From assembly GCF_025215495.1 (NCBI RefSeq), contig NZ_CP104302.1, forward strand, positions 1,364,001-1,428,000: 64,000 nt of DNA, in the 5' to 3' direction. The notes under the pieces are model-generated. The model had not been told where the DNA came from. It saw only the letters and a program-made list of their open reading frames with translations, and searched no databases. Shown here piece by piece: positions 53,954 through 62,787 of this stretch. Origin of the DNA: Mycolicibacterium brumae (lineage in GTDB: Bacteria; Actinomycetota; Actinomycetes; Mycobacteriales; Mycobacteriaceae). Every line of letters begins with the position of its first letter. Positions within the stretch are counted from its first letter, which is position 1. The position numbers and the translations under genes were made by a program.

Positions 53954-54656
53954 ATGGCTTTACGAACAAATCGTAGGAATTGAGGTCGTCGGCCCGCTCG
54001 GGCTGCTGGCGCGGCGCGCCGACCGTCTGGCAGCCCTCGTTGACCGGCTCGCCGGCGACGGGATCCCGGCGGAGGAGTTTCTCGCCGACCTGAACACGCC
54101 CGGCGAAGCGGCGGCCGCGATCGCGGCGATCCGGGACCGACTCGGCCGGATCGACGTCGTCGAGTACGGGCCGATCAGCGGCGAGCAGGGTTTCATCCCG
54201 GCGGCGCGGCTGGACAGCGCCGAACTGCAGGCGTTGATTCCCCTGCTGTTGCTATCCCCGGTCGAGATCATGCAGGCCGTGCTGCCGGAATGGCGGGGCC
54301 GCGGCGATGGCGCGTTCCTGCTCACCCAGGGCGCCTCAGCCGTGCAGGGGATCCCGCATCTGAGCGGCGTGGGTCCGGTCATGGCCGCCGCGCGCAACTA
54401 CGTGTACTCGCTGTACGGCGAACTGGCCGCGCAGGGGATCTACGCCGGCACCTTGTCGGTCGCCGGGCTCATCACCGGCAGTGAGATCGCTGAGGCCACG
54501 GTGGGCGCCGTCCCGGATTCGGGTGCGGCGTTCCCGTCGGTCAACCCCGACGACTTGGCGCAGGCCTACTGGGAGCTGTACACCCGGCGTGATCGCGCCG
54601 AGCGGATCTACCCGGAGCCGATGCGCAAACCCCGCCCTACAGATCCCGGGCGATGA
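53954..54656 (+). pseudogene. SDR-type oxidoreductase gene lacking its NAD-binding N-terminus
   Basis: From about 53979 the frame reads as the body of an atypical SDR regularly found opposite HxlR regulators: GLLARRADRLAALVDRLAGDGIPAEEFLADLNTPGEAAAAIAAIRDRLGRIDVVEYGP ... FLLTQGASAVQGIPHLSGVGPVMAAARNYVYSLYGELA.... The expected start with the GxGxxG dinucleotide loop (about 30 residues) is missing. The nearby ATG at 53954 is in another frame and stops after nine codons. A deletion of roughly 75 bp with a frame change explains this. It overlaps the acyl-CoA dehydrogenase end by 20 bp. Confidence 0.7.
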
Positions 54657-55788
54657 TCTGCTTCATCACCTCGTTGGCGCCGCCGTAGATGCGCTCCACC
54701 CGGGCGTCCTCGTACATCCGCGCGATGAGGTATTCGCGCATATAGCCGTACCCGCCGTAGAGCTGCACGCACCGGTCGATGACCTCGCACTTGCGGTCGG
54801 TCAGCCAGTACTTGGCCATCGCCGCGTCGGTGTTGGACAGCTCGCCGCGCAGGTGGTCAGCCACGCAGTGGTCGTAGAAGATCCGGCCGGTGCGCGCGAT
54901 GGTCTTGCACTCGGCGAGTTCGAAGGCGGTGTTCTGGAAGTCGAAGATGCTGTGCCCGAACGCTTCTCGTGACTTGGTGTAGGCCACGGTGTCGTCGACG
55001 GCGCGTTCCATTCCGGCCACGCCGGAGGCGGCGATGGTCAGCCGTTCCTGCGGCAGCTGGGCCATCAGCTGTCCGAAGCCCTTGCCTTCTTCCGGGCCGA
55101 GCAGGTTGGCCACCGGCACCCGCACGTCGGTGAATCCCAGCTCTGCGGTGTCGCCGCCGTGGATGCCGACCTTGTCCAGCACCCGGGTCACCTGATAGCC
55201 GGGGCAGTCCCGTAGGTCGACGATGATCAGCGAGACGCCACGCGCGCCGGCCTTGGGATCGGTCTTGACCGCCAGCACGATCATGTCGGCCGAGCCGCCG
55301 TTGGTGATGAAGGTCTTGGAGCCGTTGACGACGTACTCGTCGCCCTCGCGGATCGCGGTGGTGCGGATCGCCTTGAGGTCCGAGCCCGCGCCCGGTTCGG
55401 TCATGCCGATGGCGCCGAGCACCTCGCCGCTGGCCATCAGCGGCAACCAGTACTTCTTCTGCTCCTCGGAGCCGTAGGCCAGCACGTAGTGCGCGACGAT
55501 CCCGCTGTGCACGCCGACGCCCAGCGACAGGTCCCCGGCATAGCCCTGGGCCTCCAGCACCGCCAGGTCGTGGGCGAAGGTGCCGTCGCCGCCGCCGTAT
55601 TCCGCGGGCACCGAGCACAACAGCAGCCCGAGTTTGCCGGCCTCCAGCCAGACGTCGCGGTCGATGTGGCGCTGGTCGTCCCACTTCTCGTGATGGGCGA
55701 CGACTTCGCGCTCGAAAAAGCCCAGCGCCAGGTCGTAGAGGGCGGAGACTTCGTCGTCGTACCAGGACGGGACGTGCTTTGATGCCAT
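54637..55788 (-). CDS. Acyl-CoA dehydrogenase
   Basis: This 383-aa flavoprotein has signature 1 GAIGMTEPGAGSDLKAIRT and signature 2 region QLYGGYGYMREYLIARMYEDARVERIYGGANEVMK. The catalytic glutamate position fits the EVMKQII or YEDARV segment according to subclass. It likely oxidises acyl-CoA thioesters and passes electrons to ETF. ATG 55788. The next upstream gene, dtd, is on the same strand 10 bp away, so the two may be co-transcribed. Confidence 0.93.
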   Translation of the reverse strand: MASKHVPSWYDDEVSALYDLALGFFEREVVAHHEKWDDQRHIDRDVWLEAGKLGLLLCSVPAEYGGGDGTFAHDLAVLEAQGYAGDLSLGVGVHSGIVAHYVLAYGSEEQKKYWLPLMASGEVLGAIGMTEPGAGSDLKAIRTTAIREGDEYVVNGSKTFITNGGSADMIVLAVKTDPKAGARGVSLIIVDLRDCPGYQVTRVLDKVGIHGGDTAELGFTDVRVPVANLLGPEEGKGFGQLMAQLPQERLTIAASGVAGMERAVDDTVAYTKSREAFGHSIFDFQNTAFELAECKTIARTGRIFYDHCVADHLRGELSNTDAAMAKYWLTDRKCEVIDRCVQLYGGYGYMREYLIARMYEDARVERIYGGANEVMKQIIARDL

Positions 55789-55798
55789 ATAGATCACT

Positions 55799-56236
55799 CT
55801 ATCTTTCTGATTCGAGAAGGATGGTCACGGGTCCGTCATTGACCAGTTCGACCGCCATGTGCGCGCCGAACACCCCGGTCGCGACCTCGGCGCCGAGTCC
55901 GGCGAGGGTGTCGGCGAAGACCGCCACCAGCGGTTCGGCGTCCGGACCGGGCGCCGCGGCGTTCCAGGACGGCCGTCGGCCCTTGGCGGTGTTGGCGTAC
56001 AGGGTGAACTGGCTGATCACCAGGATCGGCGCGCCGACGTCGGCGGCGCTGCGCTCGCCGTCGAGGATCCGCAGCGTCCAGAGTTTCTCGGCCAACCGGG
56101 CCGCGGTGACCGCGTCGTCACTGTGCGTGACGCCGACGAGCGCCACCAGTCCCTGGCCGGCGGGGGAGATGGCGCCGACGACCTCTCCGTCGACGCGCAC
56201 CTGCGCAGAGGTGACACGCTGGACCAGGACTCGCAC
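55799..56236 (-). CDS. dtd: D-aminoacyl-tRNA deacylase Dtd
   Basis: The 145-aa protein shows the Dtd hallmarks: [35 protein letters not shown], the [22 protein letters not shown] catalytic motif and the C-terminal [17 protein letters not shown] with the Gly-cisPro-like NxGP(V/F)T element. It removes D-amino acids mischarged onto tRNA. GTG start, 3 bp after the DUF5313-like gene. In M. tuberculosis dtd lies elsewhere (Rv1897c), so its place here is a local rearrangement. Confidence 0.95.
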   Translation of the reverse strand: MRVLVQRVTSAQVRVDGEVVGAISPAGQGLVALVGVTHSDDAVTAARLAEKLWTLRILDGERSAADVGAPILVISQFTLYANTAKGRRPSWNAAAPGPDAEPLVAVFADTLAGLGAEVATGVFGAHMAVELVNDGPVTILLESER

Positions 56237-56239
56237 GGA

Positions 56240-56659
56240 TCAGAACGGGCTGCTGTTGGACTGCCAGCGCGCCTCTTCCGGCCGCGGGCCGTGGTTGGCG
56301 AGATAGTTGGCTTCCATCTGCAGGGCGCGCTTGGACTTGCGGGTGTCGATCAGGTTCATGTCCAGCCCGTTCTGGGCCAACCGGTGCCGCCGCCACGGCT
56401 TGTTCAGCGCCATCGCCATCAGCAGCGCCCAGATGAAGATCGGCACCGTCATCTCGATACGCGTCGGCACCGGGGCGTCCAGCAGCCACAGCGGCGCCAG
56501 CACCAGCGCCGACGGGATCGCCATCCGGATCATGTGCCGGCGCACCGCGCCCGGGCCGGTGAGATCCTGCTTGACCCAGCCTCGCATCGAAGCCGGCAGC
56601 CGCCGCCCGTAGATGTAAGCGAGACGCTGCCAGGCGTTGGGGGTGGCGGAGTCGGTCAT
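56240..56659 (-). CDS. DUF5313-like small membrane protein
   Basis: The 139-aa protein starts AWQRLAYIYGRRLPASMRGWVKQDLTGPGAVRRHMIRM, followed by two hydrophobic helices (AIPSALVLAPLWLL and EMTVPIFIWALLMAMAL) and a basic C-terminal tail. It is mycobacteria-specific as far as I recognise it, and no function is known. ATG 56659. It lies just downstream of the glnA1 terminator and upstream of dtd on the same strand. Confidence 0.7.
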   Translation of the reverse strand: MTDSATPNAWQRLAYIYGRRLPASMRGWVKQDLTGPGAVRRHMIRMAIPSALVLAPLWLLDAPVPTRIEMTVPIFIWALLMAMALNKPWRRHRLAQNGLDMNLIDTRKSKRALQMEANYLANHGPRPEEARWQSNSSPF

Positions 56660-56686
56660 AACTTGGATCATAGTCCAGCGAAGAAC

Positions 56687-56720
56687 AGCCGGTCCGGGGC
56701 CAAAAGGCCCCGGACCGGCT
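56687..56720 (-). terminator. Strong hairpin terminator of glnA1
   Basis: A perfect 15-bp GC-rich stem (56687-56701 with 56706-56720) encloses a 4-nt loop, starting 16 bp after the glnA1 stop. On the glnA1 strand it is followed by only a short T-containing tract (GTTCTTCG), typical of mycobacterial terminators. Confidence 0.88.
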
Positions 56721-56735
56721 GCTTTCGAAACCGAC

Positions 56736-58172
56736 TCAGCAGTCGTAGTACAGGCTGAACTCGTACGGATGCGGACGGATCTGCACCGGCAGGATCTCGT
56801 TCTCCCGCTTGTAGGAGATGTAGGTCTCGATCAGGTCCTCGGTGAACACGCCACCCTCGGTGAGGTACTCGTGGTCCTCCTCGAGCTTGTCGATCACCGC
56901 GGCCAGCGAGGTGGGCGCCTGCGGGATGCTGGCGGCCTCGTCCGGCGGCAACTCGTAGAGGTCCTTGTCGACCGGGGCCAACGGCTCGATCTTGTTCTTG
57001 ATGCCGTCCAGGCCGGCCATCATCATCGCCGCGAACGCCAGGTACGGGTTGCCCGAGCTGTCCGGGCAACGGAACTCCAGGCGCTTGGCCTTCGGGTTGT
57101 TGCCGGTGATCGGGATGCGGACGCAGGCGCTGCGGTTGCGCTGGCTGTAGACCAGGTTGATCGGGGCCTCGTAGCCGGGCACCAGGCGCTTGTAGGAGTT
57201 GATCGTCGGGTTGGTGAAGGCCAGCAGCGACGGCGCGTGGTGCAGGATGCCGCCGATGTAGTGCCGGGCCAGATCCGACAGGCCCGCGTAGCCGGCCTCG
57301 TCGTGGAACAGCGGCTTGCCGTCCTTCCACAGCGACTGGTGGGCGTGCATGCCCGAACCGTTGTCGCCGAACAGCGGCTTCGGCATGAACGTGACGGTCT
57401 TGCCATTGGCGGCCGCGGTGTTCTTGATGATGTATTTGAACAGCAGCACGTCGTCGGCCGCGTGCAGCAGGGTGTCGAACTTGTAGTTGATCTCGGCCTG
57501 GCCGGCGGTGCCCACCTCGTGGTGGCCGCGCTCCAGGGTGAACCCGGCGTTGGTCAGGTTGGTCGACATCTCGTCGCGCAGGTCGACGTAGTGGTCATAC
57601 GGGGCGACGGGGAAGTAGCCGCCCTTGGGGCGGACCTTGTAGCCCAGGTTGGGGGAGCCGTCCGGCTCGGTCGCGTTGCCGGTGTTCCACCAGCCCGACT
57701 CGGAGTCGACCTCGTAGAAGGTGCCGTTCATCTTGGAGTCGAAGCGCACCGAGTCGAAGATGTAGAACTCGGCCTCGGCCCCGAAGAAACAGGTGTCGGC
57801 GATGCCGGTGCTGACCAGGTAGTTCTCCGCCTTGCGGGCGACGTTGCGGGGGTCGCGGGAGTAGGCCTCGCGGGTGAACGGGTCGTGCACGAAGAACATC
57901 ATGTTCAGCGTCTTGGCCTTGCGGAACGGATCGATCCGCGCGGTGGCGGGATCCGGCAGCAGCATCATGTCCGACTCGTGGATGGACTGGAAGCCACGCA
58001 CCGACGAGCCGTCGAAGGCCAGGCCGTCCTCGAAGACGCTCTCATCGAACGCGCTGGCGGGAATCGAGAAGTGCTGGACAACACCGGGCAGATCGCAGAA
58101 CCGGATGTCGACGTACTCGACGTTCTCGTCCTTGATCAGCTTGATGATGTCGTCGGAATTCGTCTCTGCCAC
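56736..58172 (-). CDS. glnA1: Glutamine synthetase GlnA1 (type I-beta, adenylylated)
   Basis: The 478-aa enzyme is identical in length to Rv2220. Motifs: [31 protein letters not shown] (metal Glu), [43 protein letters not shown], and [18 protein letters not shown], which carries the tyrosine adenylylated by GlnE. It assimilates ammonium and, in M. tuberculosis, is also exported for poly-glutamate/glutamine cell-wall synthesis. GTG start with AAGGAG 6 nt before. A GlnR-type operator lies upstream at 58269-58306. Confidence 0.97.
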   Translation of the reverse strand: MAETNSDDIIKLIKDENVEYVDIRFCDLPGVVQHFSIPASAFDESVFEDGLAFDGSSVRGFQSIHESDMMLLPDPATARIDPFRKAKTLNMMFFVHDPFTREAYSRDPRNVARKAENYLVSTGIADTCFFGAEAEFYIFDSVRFDSKMNGTFYEVDSESGWWNTGNATEPDGSPNLGYKVRPKGGYFPVAPYDHYVDLRDEMSTNLTNAGFTLERGHHEVGTAGQAEINYKFDTLLHAADDVLLFKYIIKNTAAANGKTVTFMPKPLFGDNGSGMHAHQSLWKDGKPLFHDEAGYAGLSDLARHYIGGILHHAPSLLAFTNPTINSYKRLVPGYEAPINLVYSQRNRSACVRIPITGNNPKAKRLEFRCPDSSGNPYLAFAAMMMAGLDGIKNKIEPLAPVDKDLYELPPDEAASIPQAPTSLAAVIDKLEEDHEYLTEGGVFTEDLIETYISYKRENEILPVQIRPHPYEFSLYYDC

Positions 58173-58268
58173 GAACTGCTCCTTATTCGCTTCAGTGTTC
58201 CGCTGATGTTGCCGCCGGCGTCGGGCACGGCGTTGCGGTTAACCCGGCGCTGACGCTATGGACCTGAT

Positions 58269-58306
58269 GTTGCGCAGTAATCAACCTAATGTTGCGCCGA
58301 CGTTAC
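58269..58306 (-). promoter_or_regulatory. GlnR-type operator upstream of glnA1
   Basis: Read toward glnA1, four 5-mers are spaced by exactly 6 nt: GTAAC, GCAAC, TTGAT, GCAAC. This is the a-site/b-site layout of actinobacterial GlnR boxes (gTnAC-n6-GaAAC repeated); the first pair has the AC-n9-AC core. It lies 97-134 bp before the glnA1 start, a good position for nitrogen-limitation activation. The box is also 71 bp before the divergent RDD gene. Confidence 0.7.
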
Positions 58307-58376
58307 GCAATCAGCCGGGTCCGCCCGGGGCGAGCGCCATGCGGCCGGCCCGACGCCGCCGACTAACCTCAAGGGC

Positions 58377-58862
58377 ATGGGCCGACCTTTTGGCGACTGG
58401 CTGTCCGGGGCGAGTCTGCCCGATTCCGCGACCGGCCGGGGCGAGTATCCCGGTGAACGACTGGGCCTGCCGCCGTCGGGCTCCGGCTCGATCGCCGGCA
58501 TGTTCCGCCGCATCGTGGCGATGATGGTCGACTGGATGATCGCCTACGGGCTGGCCGGTCTGCTGGTCACCCTCGGGGTGATCAGCCGCGAGCAGTTGCT
58601 GTTCAGCCCGCTGGGGCCGTGGCTGATCATGGGCATCTGGCTGGTGCTGGGCATGCTGTCGGTGCGGCTGTACGGCTTCACTCCGGGTCAGCTGCTGCTG
58701 GGACTGCGGGTCGCCTCGGTGGACAACCGGGAACACGTCGGCCTCGGCCGGGCCGCGGCCCGCGGGGTGCTCGTCGGGCTGGTGGTGCCCGCGCTGTTCA
58801 CCGACTCCGACGGCCGTGGCATCCAGGACCGCGTCACCGGGACCGCCGTCGTCCGCCGATAG
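58377..58862 (+). CDS. RDD-family membrane protein (Rv2219A-like)
   Basis: The 161-aa protein has a soluble N-terminal about 35 residues, then the RDD signature (AGMFRRIVAMMVDWMIAYGLAGLLV) with Arg and Asp in helix 1. A second and third helix follow (PWLIMGIWLVLGMLSVRLYG, AAARGVLVGLVVPALF), and the FTPGQLLLGLRV motif is present. It is divergent from glnA1. Its stop codon TAG lies inside the first unit of the 65-bp tandem repeat. Confidence 0.9.
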   Translation: MGRPFGDWLSGASLPDSATGRGEYPGERLGLPPSGSGSIAGMFRRIVAMMVDWMIAYGLAGLLVTLGVISREQLLFSPLGPWLIMGIWLVLGMLSVRLYGFTPGQLLLGLRVASVDNREHVGLGRAAARGVLVGLVVPALFTDSDGRGIQDRVTGTAVVRR

Positions 58863-59125
58863 GTCGCAAGCGAAGCCGGAGGAACGGAGGCTTTGCGTAG
58901 CGGGCCTATCGCGCTGGACACCGATAGGTCGCAAGCGAAGCCGGAGGAACGGAGGCTTTGCGTAGCGGGCCTATCGCGCTGGACACCGATAGGTCGCAAG
59001 CGAAGCCGGAGGAACGGAGGCTTTGCGTAGCGGGCCTATCGCGCTGGACACCGATAGGTCGCAAGCGAAGCCGGAGGAACGGAGGCTTTGCGTAGCGGGC
59101 CTATCGCGCTGGACACCGATAGGTC
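58858..59125. repeat. Four tandem 65-bp palindromic repeats (MIRU/VNTR-like)
   Basis: Units start at 58858, 58923, 58988 and 59053 and appear identical over all 65 bp, followed by an 8-bp partial unit. The array begins in the stop codon of the RDD gene. Each unit is largely an imperfect palindrome: GATAGG...CCTATC outside, AGCC...GGCT inside, so each RNA copy can form a long stem-loop. The rest of the gap to DUF4191 (59126-59429) has no gene, but holds dispersed repeat copy 2. Confidence 0.92.
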
Positions 59126-59201
59126 CCGCCTTTTCCGGGCCCGAGTGTGCAACGACGGTCATGTCTGACCGCGAGCGCCCAACGACTGCACGTTTTCCTT
59201 G

Positions 59202-59311
59202 GCGAGCGGTCAACGGCTGCACGAGTGGCCGACGATGAACACAACGGGCCAGGACCACCCGGCGCGAGGCAGACACCATGGAGCCCTCGTGCGTCGTCTG
59301 GCCGCTCGCGG
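59202..59311 (+). repeat. Dispersed intergenic repeat, copy 2 (before the DUF4191 gene)
   Basis: This copy aligns without gaps with 50201-50310 (80 of 110 positions) in the same orientation. A shorter related motif, GCGAGCG-CAACG-CTGCACG, also occurs just before it at about 59171-59192. Reverse-strand translations of both copies share a VSASR...CVHR.P.VQ string, so the repeat might be a decayed coding remnant. Confidence 0.6.
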
Positions 59312-59429
59312 CGGTTTACGTGCGCTAACGGGCTGAGCTCGCGAACCTGCACGCACGACGGTCGTCGCTGGCGAGGTCGAACGTGCTCACAGATCCGTTT
59401 TCGTGACACGCCTTAGCCCGGCGCCGAAC

Positions 59430-60188
59430 TCAGCGGCGCTGGACGCGGCGCTGCACGCCCTTCATCTTCGCCCCGCCCGGGATCGGGCCCTTCGGCATGG
59501 CCGCGGCCGGGCTGGCCTTGGAGCTGATCGCGGACAGCTTCGCTTCCAGCGAGTCGATGTCCTTGGCGGCGATATTGCGCGGCAGCTTGTTGAGGTGGCG
59601 CTCCAGCTTGGCCAGCGGCACATCGCCCTCGTCGTTGCCGACGATGATGTCGTAGATCGGGATGTCGCCGACCAGCCGCGCGGTGCGCTTCTTCTCCTGC
59701 GCCAGCAGCGGCTTGACCCGGGACTGCGCGCCCTCGCCGACCAGCACCACGCCCGGCAGGCCCAGCACCCGGTGCACGGCGTCGAAATGGCCGGTGGCGG
59801 CGACACCCGGGGTCACCCGCCACTTGCCGCGCATATTGTCCAGCGCCCAGGCCGCGGCGCCAGTCTGACCGTCGGCCTTGGCGTACACCGCCTTCTGGGC
59901 GCGGCGGCCGAACACGATGAACGCCACCAGCGCGCCCAGGATCACACCGAAAACGCTGAACAGGATGATGCTGAAGGTGCCGCCGGACCAGAAGCCCAGG
60001 GCGACCGAGATCGCCAGAACCAGCACGAAGGTGAGGAACATGTACGGCACCAGCCGCTTGTCCTCTTTGCGCTGGATCTGGAACGCCTGCCACAGCTGCT
60101 GACGGCGCGCCTTGGACGCCGCCTTGCGGGCCTTCTTTGCCTCTGCCTTCAGTTCCTTGCTCTGCGCCGAGTTCCGGGTCTTCGCCAT
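59430..60188 (-). CDS. DUF4191 membrane protein (Rv2219-like)
   Basis: The 252-aa protein has a Lys/Ala-rich basic N-terminus (SKELKAEAKKARKAASKARRQQL), then RLVPYMFLTFVLVLAISVALGFW and TFSIILFSVFGVILGALVAFIVFG as two membrane helices. A soluble C-terminal domain (GGAAWALDNMRGKWRVTPGVAATGHFDAVHRVLGLPGVVLVGEG-like) ends the protein, with a basic tail. It is conserved next to lipA in mycobacteria; function unknown. The lipA stop is 5 bp upstream, so it is probably the last gene of a lipB-lipA operon. Confidence 0.9.
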   Translation of the reverse strand: MAKTRNSAQSKELKAEAKKARKAASKARRQQLWQAFQIQRKEDKRLVPYMFLTFVLVLAISVALGFWSGGTFSIILFSVFGVILGALVAFIVFGRRAQKAVYAKADGQTGAAAWALDNMRGKWRVTPGVAATGHFDAVHRVLGLPGVVLVGEGAQSRVKPLLAQEKKRTARLVGDIPIYDIIVGNDEGDVPLAKLERHLNKLPRNIAAKDIDSLEAKLSAISSKASPAAAMPKGPIPGGAKMKGVQRRVQRR

Positions 60189-60193
60189 GGGAA

Positions 60194-61168
60194 TCAGGAT
60201 ACGGCGGCGCTGCGCGGGTCCACCGGGGCGTCGGCCGATTCGGCGGCCGCCCGGGACTCCATCACCTGCGCGTAGAGCCGACCGGCCCGGTACGACGAGC
60301 GGACCAGCGGTCCGGCCAGCACGCCGGCGAAGCCGATCTGCTCGGCGAAGCCCTGATGCTCGACGAACTCTTCGGGCTTGACCCAGCGCTCCACCGGATG
60401 GTGCCGGGGAGAGGGCCGCAGGTACTGGGTGATGGTGATGATGTCGCAGCCCGATTCGTGCAGCGCGACCAGCGCCTCGCGGACCTCCTCGGGCGTCTCA
60501 CCCAGCCCGAGGATGAGATTCGACTTGGTGACCAGCCCGAACGCGCGGGCGGCGGTGATGACGTCGAGGCTGCGCTGATAGCGGAACGCCGGGCGGATCC
60601 GCTTGAAGATCCGCGGCACCGTCTCCAGGTTGTGCGCGAACACCTCCGGCCGGGATTCGAACACTTCGCGCAGCAGTTCGGGGTCCCCGTTGAAATCCGG
60701 GGCCAGCAGCTCCACCCCGGTGTCGGGGTTGAGTTCCTTGATGGCGCGCACCGTCTCGGCGTAGAGCCAGGCGCCGCCGTCGGGCAGGTCGTCGCGCGCC
60801 ACGCCGGTCACCGTCGAATAGCGCAGGCCCATGGTCTGCACGCTCTCGGCGACCCGACGAGGTTCGTCGCGGTCGAAGTCGGCCGGCTTGCCGGTGTCGA
60901 TCTGGCAGAAATCGCAGCGCCGGGTGCACTGCTCGCCGCCGATCAGGAAGGTGGCCTCGCGGTCCTCCCAGCATTCGAAGATGTTGGGGCAGCCCGCTTC
61001 TTCGCACACCGTGTGCAGGCCCTCACGACGCACCAGCGACTTCAGCGCGGTGTACTCCGGGCCGGTCCGCAGCCGGGTCTTGATCCACGGCGGCTTGCGT
61101 TCGATCGGGGTCTCGGCGTTGCGCACCTCAAGGCGCAGCAGCTTGCGGTTACCGGGCTCGACGCTCAC
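60194..61168 (-). CDS. lipA: Lipoyl synthase LipA
   Basis: This 324-aa radical-SAM enzyme inserts two sulphurs into octanoylated E2 or GcvH proteins. The auxiliary cluster cysteines are in [12 protein letters not shown] and the SAM cluster in CTRRCDFCQ (C-x3-C-x2-C). The C-terminal RSSYRAGRL provides the serine ligand. The GTG start overlaps the lipB stop by 4 nt. It supports the DlaT/AceE complexes encoded in this window. Confidence 0.97.
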   Translation of the reverse strand: MSVEPGNRKLLRLEVRNAETPIERKPPWIKTRLRTGPEYTALKSLVRREGLHTVCEEAGCPNIFECWEDREATFLIGGEQCTRRCDFCQIDTGKPADFDRDEPRRVAESVQTMGLRYSTVTGVARDDLPDGGAWLYAETVRAIKELNPDTGVELLAPDFNGDPELLREVFESRPEVFAHNLETVPRIFKRIRPAFRYQRSLDVITAARAFGLVTKSNLILGLGETPEEVREALVALHESGCDIITITQYLRPSPRHHPVERWVKPEEFVEHQGFAEQIGFAGVLAGPLVRSSYRAGRLYAQVMESRAAAESADAPVDPRSAAVS

Positions 61169-61881
61169 TGTTGTGATGTTACGCGGGCGGCTTCGGTCAG
61201 GGGGTGATCGGCGACCGGCAGTTGGCCATCGAGGGCCCGGCGCACCGCGTCGGCCACCGGCGCCCGCATGTCGTCGACGCCGACCCGGCGGTCCAACTCG
61301 GCCGACAACGACGTCACGCCGGCGTCGACGATGCCGCACGGGATGATGCCGCCGAACGCGCGCAGGTCGCAGTCGCAGTTCAGCGCGAAACCGTGCAGCG
61401 TGACCGCGCGGGCCACCCGGATCCCGATGGCGGCGATCTTGCGTTCGCGTTTGAGCCCGTCGTCGGGCAGCCAGACCCCCGAGCGGCCGTCCACCCGGCC
61501 GGCCGTCACTCCCAGTTCGGCGCACACCGAGATCAGCGATTCCTCAAGGCGGCGAACGAAATTCACCACATCCAGCGGTTCGGTCAGACCGATGATCGGG
61601 TACCCGACCAGCTGTCCGGGCCCGTGCCAGGTGATCTTGCCGCCCCGGTCGGTGTCAATGACGGGAGTCCCGTCGAGCGGACGCTCCTGCGGCTCGGTGC
61701 GCCGGCCGGCGGTGTAGACCGGGGGATGCTCGAGCAGCAGCAGCACGTCCGGCCCGCCGGCCACTCGGGCCTCGGCCAGTTCGCGCTGCAGTTCCCAGGC
61801 CTCGGTGTAGTCGACGCGGCCCAGATTGCGGACCTCGATCGGCTGGCTCGATGACCGGATGGATGGCGTCACGGGACTCAC
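61165..61881 (-). CDS. lipB: Octanoyltransferase LipB
   Basis: The 238-aa enzyme moves octanoate from acyl carrier protein to lipoyl domains. It shows [55 protein letters not shown] (catalytic Lys) and [17 protein letters not shown] (catalytic Cys in the PCGI motif). GTG start at 61881, immediately after the Rv2216-like gene (1 nt gap). Confidence 0.96.
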   Translation of the reverse strand: MSPVTPSIRSSSQPIEVRNLGRVDYTEAWELQRELAEARVAGGPDVLLLLEHPPVYTAGRRTEPQERPLDGTPVIDTDRGGKITWHGPGQLVGYPIIGLTEPLDVVNFVRRLEESLISVCAELGVTAGRVDGRSGVWLPDDGLKRERKIAAIGIRVARAVTLHGFALNCDCDLRAFGGIIPCGIVDAGVTSLSAELDRRVGVDDMRAPVADAVRRALDGQLPVADHPLTEAARVTSQQ

Positions 61882-61882
61882 G

Positions 61883-62785
61883 CTACGCGTCGGTGGCGTA
61901 GTCCAGCGCCTGGGCGAGCGAGTCGTGGTGAAACTCGAACCCGGCGTGGCGCAGCGCCGTCGGGACCACCCGCTGGCCGATGAGCAGGCCCTCCTCAGCG
62001 AACTCGCCGACCAGCCGCTTGGCGACGAAGCCGGGCACCCGCCACGGCGTCGGCCGGCCGATCGCCTTGCCGTAGGCGGTGGTGAACTCTGCGTTGCTGA
62101 CCGGGTTCGGCGCTGTCAGGTTCACCGGCCCGGACAGCGTGGGGGAGGCCAGCGCGAACAGCAGCGCCCGCACCATGTCCTCCAGGCTGATCCACGACAT
62201 GTACTGGCGGCCGTCGCCGAACCGGGCGCCCAGTCCGAGGTTGAACAGCGGCCGCAGCGTGCCGAGGATCCCGCCCGACGGCGACAGCACATGTCCGGTG
62301 CGCACCCGCACCACCCGGGCGCCGGCCTCGGCGGCCGGTTCGGTGGCCGCCTCCCAGTCCTGGCACAAGCCGGCCAGGAAACCGCCGCCTGCCGGGTCCT
62401 TCTCGTCGACCATCTGGGCCCCGGTGTCGCCGTAGAACCCGATCGCGCTGCCGTTGACCAGGGTCGGCACCCCGGCGGCGGCGCAGGCCGAGGACAGCAC
62501 CTCGGTGGGCGTGATGCGGCTGTCACGCAGGATCTGCTTGTAGGCGCCGGACCAGCGTTGCCCCGCGACCGGCGCCCCGCACAGGTTGACGACGGCCGAA
62601 ACGCCTTCCAGCACAGCCGGATCGAGGTCGCCGGCCTCCGGGTTCCAGAACCGCTGGCCCGATTGGGTCGGCGGACGCCGGACCAGCCGGATCACCGGCC
62701 GGTCCTGCGCGCGCAGCACGCCGACCAACGCCGATCCGACCAGGCCCGAGGACCCCGCGACCGCGATGGCGCCGTTGTCGGACAC
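61883..62785 (-). CDS. TIGR01777-family NAD-dependent epimerase-like protein (Rv2216)
   Basis: This 300-aa extended SDR has the nucleotide loop [41 protein letters not shown] with a GYGDxG-like active-site region, and the C-terminal DUF1731-type [33 protein letters not shown]. The family resembles the cell-division inhibitor SulA-like YfcH proteins; the substrate is unknown. GTG start, 2 bp after dlaT, within the dlaT-Rv2216-lipB-lipA-DUF4191 operon. Confidence 0.93.
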   Translation of the reverse strand: MSDNGAIAVAGSSGLVGSALVGVLRAQDRPVIRLVRRPPTQSGQRFWNPEAGDLDPAVLEGVSAVVNLCGAPVAGQRWSGAYKQILRDSRITPTEVLSSACAAAGVPTLVNGSAIGFYGDTGAQMVDEKDPAGGGFLAGLCQDWEAATEPAAEAGARVVRVRTGHVLSPSGGILGTLRPLFNLGLGARFGDGRQYMSWISLEDMVRALLFALASPTLSGPVNLTAPNPVSNAEFTTAYGKAIGRPTPWRVPGFVAKRLVGEFAEEGLLIGQRVVPTALRHAGFEFHHDSLAQALDYATDA

Positions 62786-62787
62786 TC

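Noticed and set aside
56637..58253. 538-codon open frame opposite glnA1
   Set aside because: Antisense to a glutamine synthetase of exact family length; no independent start signal.
58858..59125. CRISPR array
   Set aside because: The units are contiguous identical 65-mers without unique spacers, and no cas genes are present.
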